From: Sipunculus nudus
Taxonomy: Eukaryota; Annelida; Sipuncula; Golfingiida; Sipunculidae
DNA length: 64,000 nt
Reading direction: 5' to 3'
Assembly (NCBI GenBank): GCA_026874595.1
Contig: CM049313.1
Coordinates: 44,918,659-44,982,658, forward strand
The notes below the pieces were generated by a model. It made no database searches. It was given only the letters and a program-made list of their open reading frames with translations, and was not told the origin of the DNA. The translations under genes and the position numbers were made by a program. Each line of letters begins with the position of its first letter. Position 1 is the stretch's first letter. Below, one piece after another: positions 35,652 through 47,771 of this stretch.

Positions 35652-35727
35652 TTAGTAGTAGTAGTAGTAGTAGTTGTTGTTGTTGTTGTTGTTGTTGTTG
35701 TAGTAGAAGTAGTAGTAGTAGTAGTAT
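35652..35727. repeat. (AGT)n / (GTT)n trinucleotide microsatellite
   Basis: A block of AGT, a block of TTG, then AGT again. Between it and the RTE-like tail at 36152 is AT-rich DNA; a C run lies at about 35538-35557 just before the microsatellite. Confidence 0.95.
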
Positions 35728-36151
35728 TCTAACTGAGGCCAAGCTCCAGATCCCGATCTAGACCAATCTGGATCTTATATTAATAACAAAGAGAATGACT
35801 TCCTGTCTAATCTATTCAGGGTTATGGTCACCCATAGCCCTGATTAACCTCATGACTGGGTCTGCATGTTAACTATATACATGTCCAAAAGGCTTTACAT
35901 TTATAAAAAAAGTTTCGTTTTCTTTGTTTCATAGAAACATTATTATATTATTTTAATTTCATTCATATGGTACATGCAGGTAATGTTGCAATTATTTGTT
36001 GCATAATACTGTAATTATCATTTTGTCTATATAATATAAATTTTGTAATACAAACGTTTACATGGATTATGTAGAATTGTTTTGTTGATGGTTTGATTAA
36101 ATTTTAATTACCATGTTAACAATGCACTGACTGTCAACATTTGATATTAAT

Positions 36152-36437
36152 TGAGCCTAACAATATAAAAGCACCCAGACAGTCCTCCGCTATAAGGCAG
36201 CCCATTGTGGCATTGTCAGAAATGCAGCATTTTCCCTTTATAAATGCCTGGATCCAAATGATGATCCGGATTACACCCATGCAATATATAATGAATTGTT
36301 CCTTGTATCATTGCCGAGCTATCCTGAAAATGTCATCAAAATCCGTTCATATTTTTTTAATAATGTTACTAACAGAAACACAAACAGACAAACCAATGCG
36401 GGCAAAAATATAACCCAAGTCCTTCGACGGAGTTAAT
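36152..36437 (+). mobile_element. 3' tail of an RTE-like non-LTR retrotransposon
   Basis: The segment has GGATCCAAATGATGATCCGG, then CCTGAAAATGTCATCAAAAT, then AACACAAACAGACAAACCAA, and ends CGACGGAGTTAATAAATGG. This order (GGATCC phrase, TCATCAAAATCCGTTC, AACAGACAGAC, GGCGGAGTTAAT) is a familiar 3' end of animal RTE-type LINEs. It is 5'-truncated with no coding part. The exact clade is from memory. Confidence 0.6.
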
Positions 36438-37532
36438 AAATGGAATTCTTACATAAGACAAAGAAGAAAATATATGCAAGGTAAATGCGATTAAATTGTT
36501 ATTTTATTTAATACAAGCCAGAAAAATGTTAATTCATCAAGTTGTTTCTGTCATAAACAAATTATTTTATTCATTTATTCAACAAAAATTTTGAACTTTT
36601 TTTTTAACTTCTTGGTTCAACAAAATTTGGTCTGGACCAAATAATTGGTCCTGACTTAATCCCGATCGGGATATTTACATATATATTCACATTTCACTCG
36701 AAGGCTATGGGCACCAGAGATGGATTCAGGGAACATGCCCCCCCCCCCCCCCCCCCGCCTTGAATTCGACCTGATATTTGATTTGTAGAAAATAACAAAA
36801 AACTCACGCCTAATACAAAAATTTGCGTCTAAAAATTTGTGTTAAAATCCGGTTCTATATAAAAATGGCTGAAGAAAAATTGGCTGAGGTAAAAATGGCT
36901 TAATTTAAAATAACATAATAAGGGGATTAAATTTCAAATTAGGAAACTGAAAGCAATAATATGTACCTTCTTCTTCTATATTATAGTCCACTTATATTTG
37001 CCAATAATGTATACATGTCAGATTTATGAAAATGAATTTTATATTCTTGCCTTTAGAGTCTTGTCTTATTCCTGTAGTATCTACTCATTGGATACTCACC
37101 AAGAACTCAACATCTGCTCATTCACTTCATGCTGTAAAAACTTATGATTTGACATTGTAGGCTTACTAATTTTATAATAATTTTAACTCATGCAGCCTTT
37201 ATTTCATAAGCCATTCATCTCTGCCATTTTTACCTCAGCCATTTAACCTGGCACCGCAATATTCCCCGTGATGGTAATTCACTGCATAGCTGATCGTTAG
37301 GTCTATTTATAAAACACAATTTCTGCAGGCTCCACCCATGTTTATAAAGGTTATGTATATATACTGCAGGCTTGCATGGTTTATTTTTAGAAAAGCAGTA
37401 AATTATTATGCTAAGATAAAGGCAAATATATCTACCGAGTCTGTAAGCATATAGGCGCATGTAAAGGTTTCATATGTTATTGCTATTTATAATATATCTA
37501 TATCTAGGCCTATCTATCTATCTGTATATATA

Positions 37533-37957
37533 TGTCAAGGCCCAGATCGCGATCTGGACGGATCTTAGATTTCTATTAGCTCATTGTGCCTTTTTGTATT
37601 ATAATTGTATTTATTATGGGGAAATGGTATACCATGCAATACCAAAGCAGTGGTAAAACATCTGATGTTTCACTCCTCTGATAGTAAAAGCATGCATGGA
37701 TCGCAATAGGGGTTGGTCAAGTTTAGGATCGCAATCTTGGCTGGACCGATCTTATATCTGTCCAGCCTAGATTGCGATCCTGAAGCAAGAAAGACAGGAT
37801 CGCAATCTGGGCCGGACTAAACTGCGATCGCAATCTGGGCTGGACGGATCTAAATCTGGCCAGTCTGGATTGCGATCACAGTTTGGGCAGGTCTGAACTG
37901 CGATCGCAATTTGGGCTGGACAGATCTAAGATCCGTCCTGATCGCAATCTAGGCCTT

Positions 37958-37961
<4 letters not shown>
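37533..37961. mobile_element. Foldback element 4, shortened relative of element 2
   Basis: The left end TGTCAAGGCCCAGATCGCGA and right end ATCGCAATCTAGGCCTTAACA minus one base lie in TA-rich flanks. The right arm aligns with 32632-32895, including GGTAAAACATCTGATGTTTC and CGGACTAAACTGCGATCGCA. The left arm is cut to about 45 bp. It has an extra GGCCAGTCTGGATTGCGATC unit. The interior is otherwise missing. Confidence 0.75.
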
Positions 37962-38020
<59 letters not shown>

Positions 38021-38021
<1 letters not shown>

Positions 38022-38156
38022 AGTGTACAAGGGATTCCAGTTGAGGCTGGAATAACAGTGACTATTAACTCCTATCATAACGGACATTGGCATATAGTCA
38101 CTGTTATTCCCAACTCTAGCCTATAAGTTGAGTTTGAAGTATTCTATTGTACACTG
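38021..38156. mobile_element. Short MITE with CAGTGTACAA ends beside a (TA)n tract
   Basis: CAGTGTACAA and TTGTACACTG close a 136-bp fold; AATAACAGTGACTAT and ATAGTCACTGTTATT pair inside. It lies directly after (TA)n 37962-38018. No clear target duplication. Confidence 0.6.
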
Positions 38157-38491
38157 GTAGACATATATGATATCCTGAAGTCAACCAGTTGACTTTTAAA
38201 TATCCTGATATTCATTAATTTATTGTAGAACATCTGCATGTGCCTATACATGATTCAACTGTTTTATATGTTTATACATTATAATCACAAATGTGTTTAA
38301 TTTGATTTCCTGTAATTTTTCTACTTTATAATTAGGGGCTTTATCGTTTCGGACATAGGTCTACACTTTTATAGAAATAATGGAAATAGACCTACAATTC
38401 ACCAATGTGTATATATGTCCCTGCATGTTTTTTGTTTACTTTTTTTAACTAGAGTAAAATGTCTGTGTATTTTTGTCATCATTACAATGTA

Positions 38492-38661
38492 CAGTGGAAC
38501 CCCACAACACCTTGGGGACTGACCAAAGTGGTCGTAATTTTGGGGTGGTCGAATTTGTGAGACTCTTAATTACCTGGATCATATATTTGGGACCATAAAA
38601 AGTGGTCGTATTTGTGGGGGTGGTCGCAATTGCGGGGTGGTCGCAAGGCGGGGTTCCACTG
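38492..38661. mobile_element. Short pogo/Tigger MITE
   Basis: 170 bp with CAGTGGAACCCCACAAC and GGCGGGGTTCCACTG ends between TA dinucleotides (38490-38491 and 38662-38663). It shares GGTGGTCGCAA and AAAGTGGTCGTAATTT with the ends of 26935-28158 and is evidently a deletion derivative of that family. Confidence 0.85.
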
Positions 38662-39204
38662 TATATTATACAGCGTAGTTCTAATAATGCTTGGCTGTCA
38701 ACATCACCAAATGCAGGATGAGTTATGTAGGCTACGTAAAGCCACACACACACACACAAATAACTGTTCTATACCGAACCGCCGCTCCTATTTTCGGGGA
38801 TAGGCCTATTTTAATTTAAGCAAATGAAGACAAGGTCCATAATTGGTAAGTTCGCCAAATTGTGCAATAACGAAAATTCCCTTAATTATTCTTAATGGTC
38901 TGGAAAATGGACTGTATGCTGCACCATTCCTTGTTGCGAAATCCACAACTTTGATAAGATCAGAGGATGATCGAGAGGAGGAGAGCGAATTGGAATAAAG
39001 CGTCATGGGACGAGACAACACCATTCCAAGATATAGAAAAAAAAATGTGGGCGTACCATATTTTCTATGCAAGTTTATTGGCACGTAGGCATACGTGATG
39101 TAAAGCCTAAATTGTGACTCGATCGTCTTTTAAATAGAAAATCGCCCTCTCGCGCCATATTTTTGTTCGAAGAGTTTTTGTGTGGCCTAAGTTTGACCAC
39201 ATAA

Positions 39205-39536
39205 GGCCAAAATAAAAAAAGTATGGTTCTCAGGCACTTCTTTCTAGAAATCGATGCGGGCGGGCGGGGTTTTTTTTTTTTGGTATGTTTATGGTAAAAA
39301 TGTCAAATGATTAGAGAAAAGCATGTTAATAACAGATTTATTTTTCTAAACAAGTAAAAGCACTACATAACAAAGGAAATTGTATGATTTTATCTTATTG
39401 AAAGAAATGTCCGAGCGGCTGCAGCTTAAAATTGATGTTTCTATTGAAAAAAAAAATAAAAATTTTTGATGTGGGGGTTAAAAATTGATGCGGGGGGGGG
39501 GGGTGCCTGAGAACCATACCTTTTATTTTTTTGGCC
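39205..39536 (-). mobile_element. GGCC-ended MITE, copy 2 (inverted relative to copy 1)
   Basis: The ends share GTATGGTTCTCAGGCAC and GTGCCTGAGAACCATACC with 35060-35375, and the left interior GAAATCGATGCGGGCGGGCG matches the reverse complement of the right interior of copy 1. The flanks are TAA on the left and TTA on the right, so a clean duplication is not kept here. Confidence 0.7.
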
Positions 39537-39586
39537 TTATATAGCAAACTTTATGAATGACAAAGCAACATTGGAGGAAGAGCAAG

Positions 39587-40290
39587 GACGTCACGGTATT
39601 TCATGTGAACCGTGTCCTTAGTGATCACGTGGTCGTAAACCAACAGGTGCCAAATGGTTCAGTATGAATGAATCGTGGAAAGCGGAGGCGCATGCGTGGA
39701 ACCGCAGAAGCGTGTCGATATGCCATGTTGCTTTTATATGGAGTGAATGAATTGGTGGTAAATAGCGCCATCTATAGGCCTAACGAATTCATGAGGCCAT
39801 AAAAGTCACAGATGGCGCAACACCAGGAATGATCTCAACAGAAGAAACACGAAAGATATCTATGGAAACAATGGTCGGGTGTTTCAAATCACGCAGAATA
39901 CCAGAATTTTACTTTCCATGTTATAATTTAAAATCCATTGACATAATGTTCACACGCTTCCATAACTGGTGTCGATTTATAATTATATACCACTTCAGGC
40001 ACTTGGTTAGCAATGCCCTTGAGCCTTGAGATATACAAACGAATACAAACGTGCCTTGAAAATCTGATGGCGTTGTGAAGTAGAATCTGCTATAAAAATA
40101 CCTGAATAGGGTACATAATAAATTAAAATGTAAGATATATATTATTGCAGGATGTATCTGTCAAACTACACCCCTGCTTTCAAAATTCAGACCCTTCAAA
40201 TAGAAGTAGACTTAGCATACGAAACTGCGGCTGTTTGGTCGAGACGGGCACGTAGTAATAACTCTATCAATATCGCTTTCAGCCAATCAG
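39587..40290 (+). promoter_or_regulatory. Promoter-like region upstream of the signal-peptide exon
   Basis: A CRE-like GACGTCAC is at 39587-39594, an E-box CACGTG at 39626-39631, an NRF-1-like GCGCATGCG at 39688-39696 and a CCAAT box AGCCAATCAG at 40281-40290. This cluster is denser than in the surrounding AT-rich DNA. The nearest supported coding start is 680 bp downstream at 40970. No start site can be fixed from sequence; individual motifs could occur by chance. Confidence 0.35.
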
Positions 40291-40969
40291 CGGCCGAGCT
40301 TGTTTACGTCTTGTTTTTCCGCCAGGATCACTGAATTGTCAAAAATTTGTCTGAAAATCCATCTACCCAGGGGGTAATTGTGAAAAAAAGAGGGAGTACC
40401 ATCTTCTTGAAGATACAAAGGACAACTATAAAGGGTATTTAATCCGAATAAATTGCACTGATAGCTAGAAATAAGGTAACAGATTTGGATATTGTGTGTG
40501 TGCTGAGCGAAGTTCACGGGGTTGACGAGTGCAGAATGTTTTAATATGTCGGGTTTCCCAGCCAGTTAGGAATAGAGAAATACTGGTGTATTACTGGATA
40601 CAGACTCAAAATACCAGAATTTTACTTCTGAAAGTGAGCTTGGCGCGTAATTTTGGATACAACGGCACGTAAGTTGCACACGGAGGGGTTACACGTTTGG
40701 TAGAATGACATTTTTGATCTGTGTCACGAGCAGAGAAGGAACATACGTGAGCTAGATAAACAAACCAAGCAGTTTCGGCCATATCGGGCCATTCCAGTGT
40801 ATAATAGGGTCAAGCCTCAGGACATACAGGCAAATCTGATCATGGTTCATAATCAGGCATGACGATAATAAAGAAAATACCTAGAAACAAGAGCCCCGAG
40901 CCCGTCAGGGAAAACAGCGTGGGCCCTCATGGGTTGACGTGTAGTAAACACCCTTGGCGGGTTGCAGCA

Positions 40970-41069
40970 ATGAGATGGCAACTTCTGTTATACATAATAT
41001 TGTTATTATATATATTAGATGTCGGTCAAGCCTATCCCTTCCAGAGAAATGAACCCACCAAAACCAAAG
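40970..41069 (+). CDS. First coding exon of a secreted or membrane protein (signal peptide)
   Basis: ATG at 40970 has G at -3. The peptide begins MRWQLLLYIILLLYIL, then DVGQA|YPFQ, a textbook signal peptide: one Arg, a 13-residue hydrophobic core and a likely cleavage after GQA. The mature start YPFQRNEPTKTK is polar and charged. The exon ends AAAG|GTGAGT (donor at 41070), leaving in phase 1. An in-frame ATG at 40859 would add 37 residues before the hydrophobic core, so I prefer 40970. The protein family is not recognisable from 33 residues. I could not identify the next exon; the following kilobases are intron-like. Confidence 0.55.
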
Positions 41070-42138
41070 GTGAGTATTTGCTTTTTAAGTATTATTAGTT
41101 ATAGTTCATGTCAATATACACCAAACTTTTTTTACAGAAATTGTATCTGTGGACATAAGAGGTCTTCAATACCTTCATATTATCCAGGCTTCATATAATC
41201 CAGGGATTGATGGAATATGGAAACTCCAGGAAATATTATCATGACTGAAGTTGAAACTGCTACTGTTCATTAATTGCCATTATAGGGAGTGAAAGTTTTC
41301 TGACCTTGTAATTTTACTACATGCTGTATGTAATATGAACTGTATAATGTTAGACCTGACATTTATAGTTATTATACTGTTTAGAAGTTTCTGCAGTCTC
41401 ATTTTCAGTCAGGGATTATTAATTATGAACCAGTCAGCCTTAGCTAGGTAAAAATTAATTTTGGTCAATTTAATAAATATGAAAGAGATTTAAACTGTGA
41501 TTCATAAATGTTGAGAAATGTATTGACCTTTGAGTGTGACACTTGCAATCCACAACTGAAGTGCAGTTGAAAAAAAATCAACTGTGCATTTTTATGAGGT
41601 ACTCAGTTTGTTGATTTTTTTATAATATTGTCTAAAAAAACTACATTTTAAAAGGGGTATTAAAACCATAAGGCAGTGTGTAAAACAGGGACCCCAAGAA
41701 AAATCTATAATTTCTTAAACTCTCATGGTAATATGTCGAGATACTTGAATATAAACAGATTGTGTATGTTCAAAGAACTTTTGCTATTTTAAATGATATC
41801 AGATCTTTCCAGTTTTCTGCCATTAAGGAACAGTATTTTTGTTTCATAAGATTTTGTGTTAATATGGATATAATGAATTCACATAATATTTATACTCTGT
41901 GAATATGTCTTGTATATTGTGAAATCCCCATGTAGATAGTTGTCTGCATTAAAGTATGTACACAGAACCCTGGTGAGGAATAAATGAAGAAGTGAAAAAA
42001 TACACAGAATATCCCTGGACTCTCTGCTTAACTTTTTATATCAGTCACTTTTACCAAAGACAGTCCAGTATATTTGCAAGGCCTAGATTTTTCATGTAGA
42101 CATTGTGAGTGATCATTAAATAATTTTTAATAATATAC
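41070..42138 (+). other. Start of a long intron
   Basis: AT-rich, stop-dense in all frames, with no splice-bounded open segment. It continues after the Helentron-like element. Confidence 0.4.
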
Positions 42139-44580
42139 TAGCAATTACCCGTGCTACGCACGGTTTTGGGCTAGCATTTAGTTCTGATGTCAAATAGGCT
42201 GTCATGGTTTCATGTCTTGGGTGTACAATGTTACTGTCTCTTTGAATCCGACATAGTATAAGTGTTCTGTCTCTGAGTTAACCTTGTGTCGGAGTCTGAA
42301 TGACCTGGACGAATACGTTCTTGTCCGAATGGTGGAATGTCTTCGGCCAAACCCGGAGCATATGTATGTCAAAAATCACGGCAAACTGTAGTGTCAAAGG
42401 AGACATGTTAATTCACACATGAATCCGCCAGTAAAGGAACCTGTTATCTTGCATGGTAGTACAGTACAGCGCTGAGACGTGATCTCGATGATTGCATTCC
42501 GGTTATAACGCACAAAAACTTAGCACTCACATGGTCGGGCAATCCCGCTGCGCAAAAGTTTGTGGTAGCATTGTATTCTGTGGTACATTTAATGGCTGTA
42601 TATATTTTTAAATATCACGCACTCCTTTCTGTTTGAAAGCTGAGCCAATGCTTCCAGTGAGACAGTCACTGCGTTCAGGCAGTGTGTTAAACCCGGATCC
42701 CGGAACCCAAGAAAAATTTGTAATTCTTAAACTCTCATGGTAATTTGTCCTGATATTTTACATAATCGTATCTAAAGACATATTTTATATTATGTTTGGT
42801 TTAAAAAAAAGTATGTTTTGCAACAAAATTTGATAAATAAAAACCACTTACGGACACTGGGGCATGGACCTCACGGATTACACAGACCCCGTTTTCTCGT
42901 TGTTTTACCATTTCTTTAGTACATACATGTATTTGACATCACGTTTAGCCATGACACATTTGTGATTTATTATTGTGTTTGTATCTGTATTTTTACATTT
43001 CTGTCTCAGTTTTTATTCATAATTTTATATTTGCTATTTATTTCATTTGTGTAGCTTTTTAAAAAGTTTTATAATTTAAAACATTTACAAAATCATTATT
43101 TTGGAACCTGTAGTTGCTTGAAATGCAAGTAATCAACAATTCCTTTCGGTATTTATATTATTGCCAACTTTAAAATTGCATGGTTGTTATGAACGGAGCA
43201 CGAAACCTGTTGTTATGTGGAAGTGCTCTAATATATCAGTCTCAGGTCCGCTCAACTGTTAGTGCACTTCAAATTAAATCTCCCCCACTGTGTCCGCACT
43301 ATTATATTTTCATTTAAAATAACAAATATTATATTTAGTGTGTGACATTAGTGCTATTTTTGTCCTCTTTTAGTCATAAATAAAAATATGAGCGGTGGTT
43401 ACTGGGGTCTGTCAAAATTGAACAGTCGGCAAATTCAAGTAAATGAGGTCCGTCTTCATCGAAATATTTTTGTAATTATAAATCTTTCAGTGAATCAGTA
43501 ATTTACAAATGTGCAATATTTAGGGACTTTGCTCTGTCCTTACATCAACAATAGTGGTGTTTTTATCGGTATAAATAATGGAAAATGAGGAAATAGGTTT
43601 ATGGGGTCCGGGGACCGTGGGGTTCGGGTTTGAGCAGTGAGCGGTGGTTACTGGGGTCCGTCAAAATTGAACAGTCGGCAAATTCAAGTAAATGAGGTCC
43701 GTTATCATCGAAATATTTTTGTAATTATAAATCTTTACAAATGTGCACCATTTAGGGACTTTGCTCTGTCCTTACATCAACAATAGTGATGTTTTTATCG
43801 GTATAAATAATGGAAAATGAGGAAATAGGTTTATGGGGTCCGGGGATCGTGGGGTTCGGGTTTGAGCAGTGAGCGGTGGTTACTGGGGTCCGTCAAAATT
43901 GAACAGTCGGCAAATTCAAGTAAATGAGGTCCGTTATCATCGAAATATTTTTGTAATTATAAATCTTTACAAATGTGCACCATTTAGGGACTTTGCTCTG
44001 TCCTTACATCAACAATAGTGGTGTTTTTATCGGTATAAATAATGGAAAATGAGGAAATAGGTTTATGGGGTCCGGGGATCGTGGGGTTCGAGTTTTACAC
44101 ACTTCCCTGCTTTCACTACCGCTCGGAAAATTTACATTCTTTGAAAGATCCCCCTTTTGAGCATTTTCCTCACGCGAGATCTCCTTGTGCACAATAGACC
44201 TTTTCGCTGCGCGGAGGTAACCTTTTGAGAAGGGATCACCCATGGTGATTATTTCAGGCCGGTCAGCGCAAATTTAAGAAAAGCCCAGATAGGGCCCCTG
44301 GAGAAAAACTCTGTCCCGCCATCAAACACTTTGTGGCCATTGTGTTACCAGGCCCGAAGACACAAAGAAAAGAGGCGCCCGCGGGGGAGCAAATATTAAA
44401 ATTATTAATTATGCAGGTAAAACGCAAATATTGCAAATAAAAGAGGGCGGAATCTCTTCGAACAAACCCAGAGCATATGTATGTCGAAAATCACGGCAAT
44501 CCGTACGGCAGTATCAGAGGAGATACGGAAAATCACAAAAATCGCCTTTCGCTATTAATTAATATATAGATATTCTTTCA
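42139..44580. mobile_element. Helentron/HINE-like element with tandem core
   Basis: The left end has CTAGCAATTACCCGTGCTAC GCACGG, a hairpin-forming terminus of the kind seen in DINE/Helentron elements. A roughly 60-bp phrase containing GAGCATATGTATGTC and AAAATCACGGCAA occurs near both ends (about 42358 and 44471). The right end closes with CGCTATTAATTAATATATAG. A GC-richer inner part (44100-44400) is open on both strands without a known domain. Classification is by resemblance only. Confidence 0.4.
43390..44095. repeat. Three tandem copies of a 232-249 bp unit
   Basis: GAGCGGTGGTTACTGGGGTC starts copies at 43390, 43639 and 43871. Copies 2 and 3 are nearly identical; copy 1 is longer by a 17-bp segment around TCAGTGAATCAGTAATT. 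The near identity implies recent amplification inside the older element. Confidence 0.9.
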
Positions 44581-44648
44581 TATACAATAAGTCAAATTGA
44601 GATGAAAAATATTCTTTTAAATGGCTTTTAAACATTCCTTTGTCTATA

Positions 44649-44732
44649 CCTAGGTACTATCCTAAGTACTTGTACTTAGGTACTGTTGTCTGTACTTGGT
44701 ATCTGTAACTGGTATAATGTACCCCAGCCCTG
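44649..44732. mobile_element. Terminal fragment of the GTACCT-rich hAT family
   Basis: TACCTAGGTAC and GTACTTAGGTAC repeats end with GTACCCCAGCCCTG, matching the inverted right terminus of the hAT element at 57914-58750. No left end was found. Confidence 0.5.
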
Positions 44733-47388
44733 TACATGAATAGAATAGACATGTTGACTTGCATGATGAATTGTATGCAATTATTATTATTTAAAATGCA
44801 GAGTTCATATATTTAAAATAACTCAAAAAAGGTCATAAATATAAACAAAAAGAATCATTTTAAAGTGAATTGATCAACTGTCTGTGATAGATATTTATTA
44901 CTGCATTAAAATTATGTTACATGAAAAAAATCACCAACTACAGATCCTCCATGACAAAATAAACTAAATAAATTGATGTGTTGTTTACTTATTAGCTTTA
45001 TATTTCCACAGACAATAATTCATACATCAGAATTAAATTCATCCAAGTTAATTTTGCAAATAGTTTCCTTTACTGGTTATTAAAGAAATCCCAACTTTAA
45101 AGTTTTTATGTAAGAAGGTGGAGTGATTTGATACTGTCATTTTCCAATGCTTCATTATTCTTTTTAACTATACTGATAAAATGAAATGAAGAAAGCTGAT
45201 TTATTTTAATAGATTCTAATGGATAACTACCCAGCAGGGGTGAACAAACCAGCAATGTTGCATGGGGTAAACATGTCACATATATTCTCATAAACTAAAA
45301 TTAAAACCTTTAAAACCTGTAAATGATTTTTCTGACATTAAAGTAATGTTAAAGTATTTATATGTAAATTTATACAGTTCTGGAGTTAAATAAATAAACA
45401 TGTCAGTATATATAAAAGAAACCAACAGTTAAATTTGTTACATGAATTGTAATTTTGACATCAGTGTTCATTGAGCTACTGAATTTAATCATTAATTTAT
45501 TTTGTTATGTGATATGAAGACTTAACACATCATTTCATGTAATGGGCAATATTACTAAATTCTTCTTCAAGTGTTGGTCATTTCATGTAACACTAACAGA
45601 CCACTTATTTACCATGAATATATTTCCCAATTCACCATTTGAGGAATTCTTTGTGAATAACTGCACATTTATTATATACATCTAATCATCCCAAGTGGGA
45701 TGTTGGGATGTTATCTATTATAAATCAATTCCCATTCTATTAGCATGAATTAATACTGAATTGTTACTTTTAGTTGCATGGTTTCATGTGGATGCCACCA
45801 GTGTGTTACAAAACAGTAGTTGCAAAATGGCATATAGAAGACAAGCATAATTGATAAAATGACGAAAAAGTCCACATTTGCAGCTGAAGTATCTAAAATA
45901 TTGTTTGTGTCTGAAAATATTGAACAAAATATCAAAGTATTAAGCACTCTCTATCTTCACTGTAGTGTAAAGGGAGAGATTACATTTAGTATTTAGTATT
46001 GCCTCAATATAAATTTATATTATTTTAAAAACTATTGAGAATAAGATGTATTGAATATATAATTAAATATTATGCAGGTGTATATTACCTATCTTCTTTA
46101 CAGTTACATTTATTTTCAAGAAGCATAATATTAGACATGATTACATACTGAGTTAATATTGAGAACACACACTATTCTTTGTTTGTTTCTGCCACTTAAT
46201 AAAAGTACAGTATGCTTGCCCCTTATTTTCTGGTGTTTAACCTGGATTAACCTGGTATTTTTGTAGCATTCATTAACATACATAGATCTATAAATATTTC
46301 ATTCAAATTTCTGAATAGTGTTTAGATGTTTATGTATGATGTGTTTTACATCTACATTTTTTAGAACATTTTCTGTCTGTGCCTAAATACAGTTTAAGCA
46401 TATAAAATGTAGAAACATATTACATATTGTGAGCTTACATATCTTCAGCTTGTAAAATATATATAACAACTAACAAGTCAGACATGTCATTAAAATATCC
46501 TTTATTTCCATAATATGTTTTCTTAGCAATCAGAAATATAATAAATGAAATGTTAAGATCCTGCTGAAAACAGTAATTCATTAACAATCTGAAGAACTAT
46601 ACAAGAAATAAGACTATTTACCACAAGAATATTAACCATCAATGTAAAAAGGTCAGTGTAAACAGATTAATTTACATAATCTTTTGGAGGTAAACAAGAT
46701 CAGAATTAATTATATTCATATAATCATTCTGATTTCAATATCAGTGTTATTAGTATGTCAGAAACAAAAAAATACTATAAATATTATTCCTGAATCCAGA
46801 ACTTCATCCGTTAAAAAATATATTGTGAGACCTCTGGCTGATCATTAACTCTTCTAAACAAACAACTCAACTTCAAGAAGGGTAAACTGTTTACAAATGC
46901 TTACAGATTGAACCCCATGGTTACTAAAATAAAATAAAATAATTAAGATAATCAAATGTTTTGTTATTATCTGATAAGAAAATATTATGTATGACCTTGT
47001 TAATATGGTTGATATGACATGTGCGTGACCAGAATCCAGCAGAATTTCTAGGTTTTGAATGTGCTCATTTCATGAAATGGGCAATTTCACATATATGGGG
47101 TGTAACACATACATTATCATTTATGATCAATTATGCATAATTGCAGTTGATTTTAATTAATTAAGAACAAAAATGACCAGTTTTCAATATAATTGATTAA
47201 TTGGCACACCTAGCATTTTCAATACACTTAATACAGGAATTTATTACCATTTAATGCATTTTTATTACATGCGGATTAGCAACAGTGGTGGTCATATTGT
47301 AATTCATTTTCTGTTAGTTTTGTTACTTTTTAAAATTTTTGTCAGGCATCTGATTCTATTAAATCTGGGTAAAATATAGATCTTTTAT
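44733..47388. other. AT-rich non-coding stretch
   Basis: No repeats or genes recognised. One minus-strand open segment (about 45765-45915) bounded by splice-like sites is described among the findings. Confidence 0.4.
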
Positions 47389-47771
47389 CCCTTTCACCTG
47401 GCAGACATTTTCAAACCATTTTGGGCAAAGCGGTTCGGCCAAACCAGTTAAGTGCATTCACAGGAGCATTTAGCACTAATGTGTGTTGTGTACAGTTAAC
47501 ATGTTGAACAATATAACAATATGCTGACACAAGCATTGTGCTTGCGCTGTGGTGGAGTTGCTGCATGAAAACTGGGTCTAAATGTTCTAGAGCGTTCACA
47601 AACCACTTAAGCAAAGCAGATAAAACAATTCACTTTCCAAATGGTTTGAAATCACCTATATATAGATTGATCCAAAACCCTTTTGCCAAAAAGATTTGAA
47701 AACATTTGGATTGCCATGGGAACGCTCTAGAATGCTTTTGAAACAGGTTTGCATTTGCTGTGTGAAAGGGG
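47389..47771. mobile_element. MITE with CCCTTTCAC ends
   Basis: CCCTTTCACCTGGCAGACATTT on the left, less its last bases, pairs with the inverted GCATTTGCTGTGTGAAAGGG on the right. Inside, TTTTCAAACCATTT and TTCTAGAGCGTTC pair with inverted counterparts. TAT flanks both sides. The pattern is common to PIF/Harbinger or hAT MITEs; the superfamily is undecided. Confidence 0.5.
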
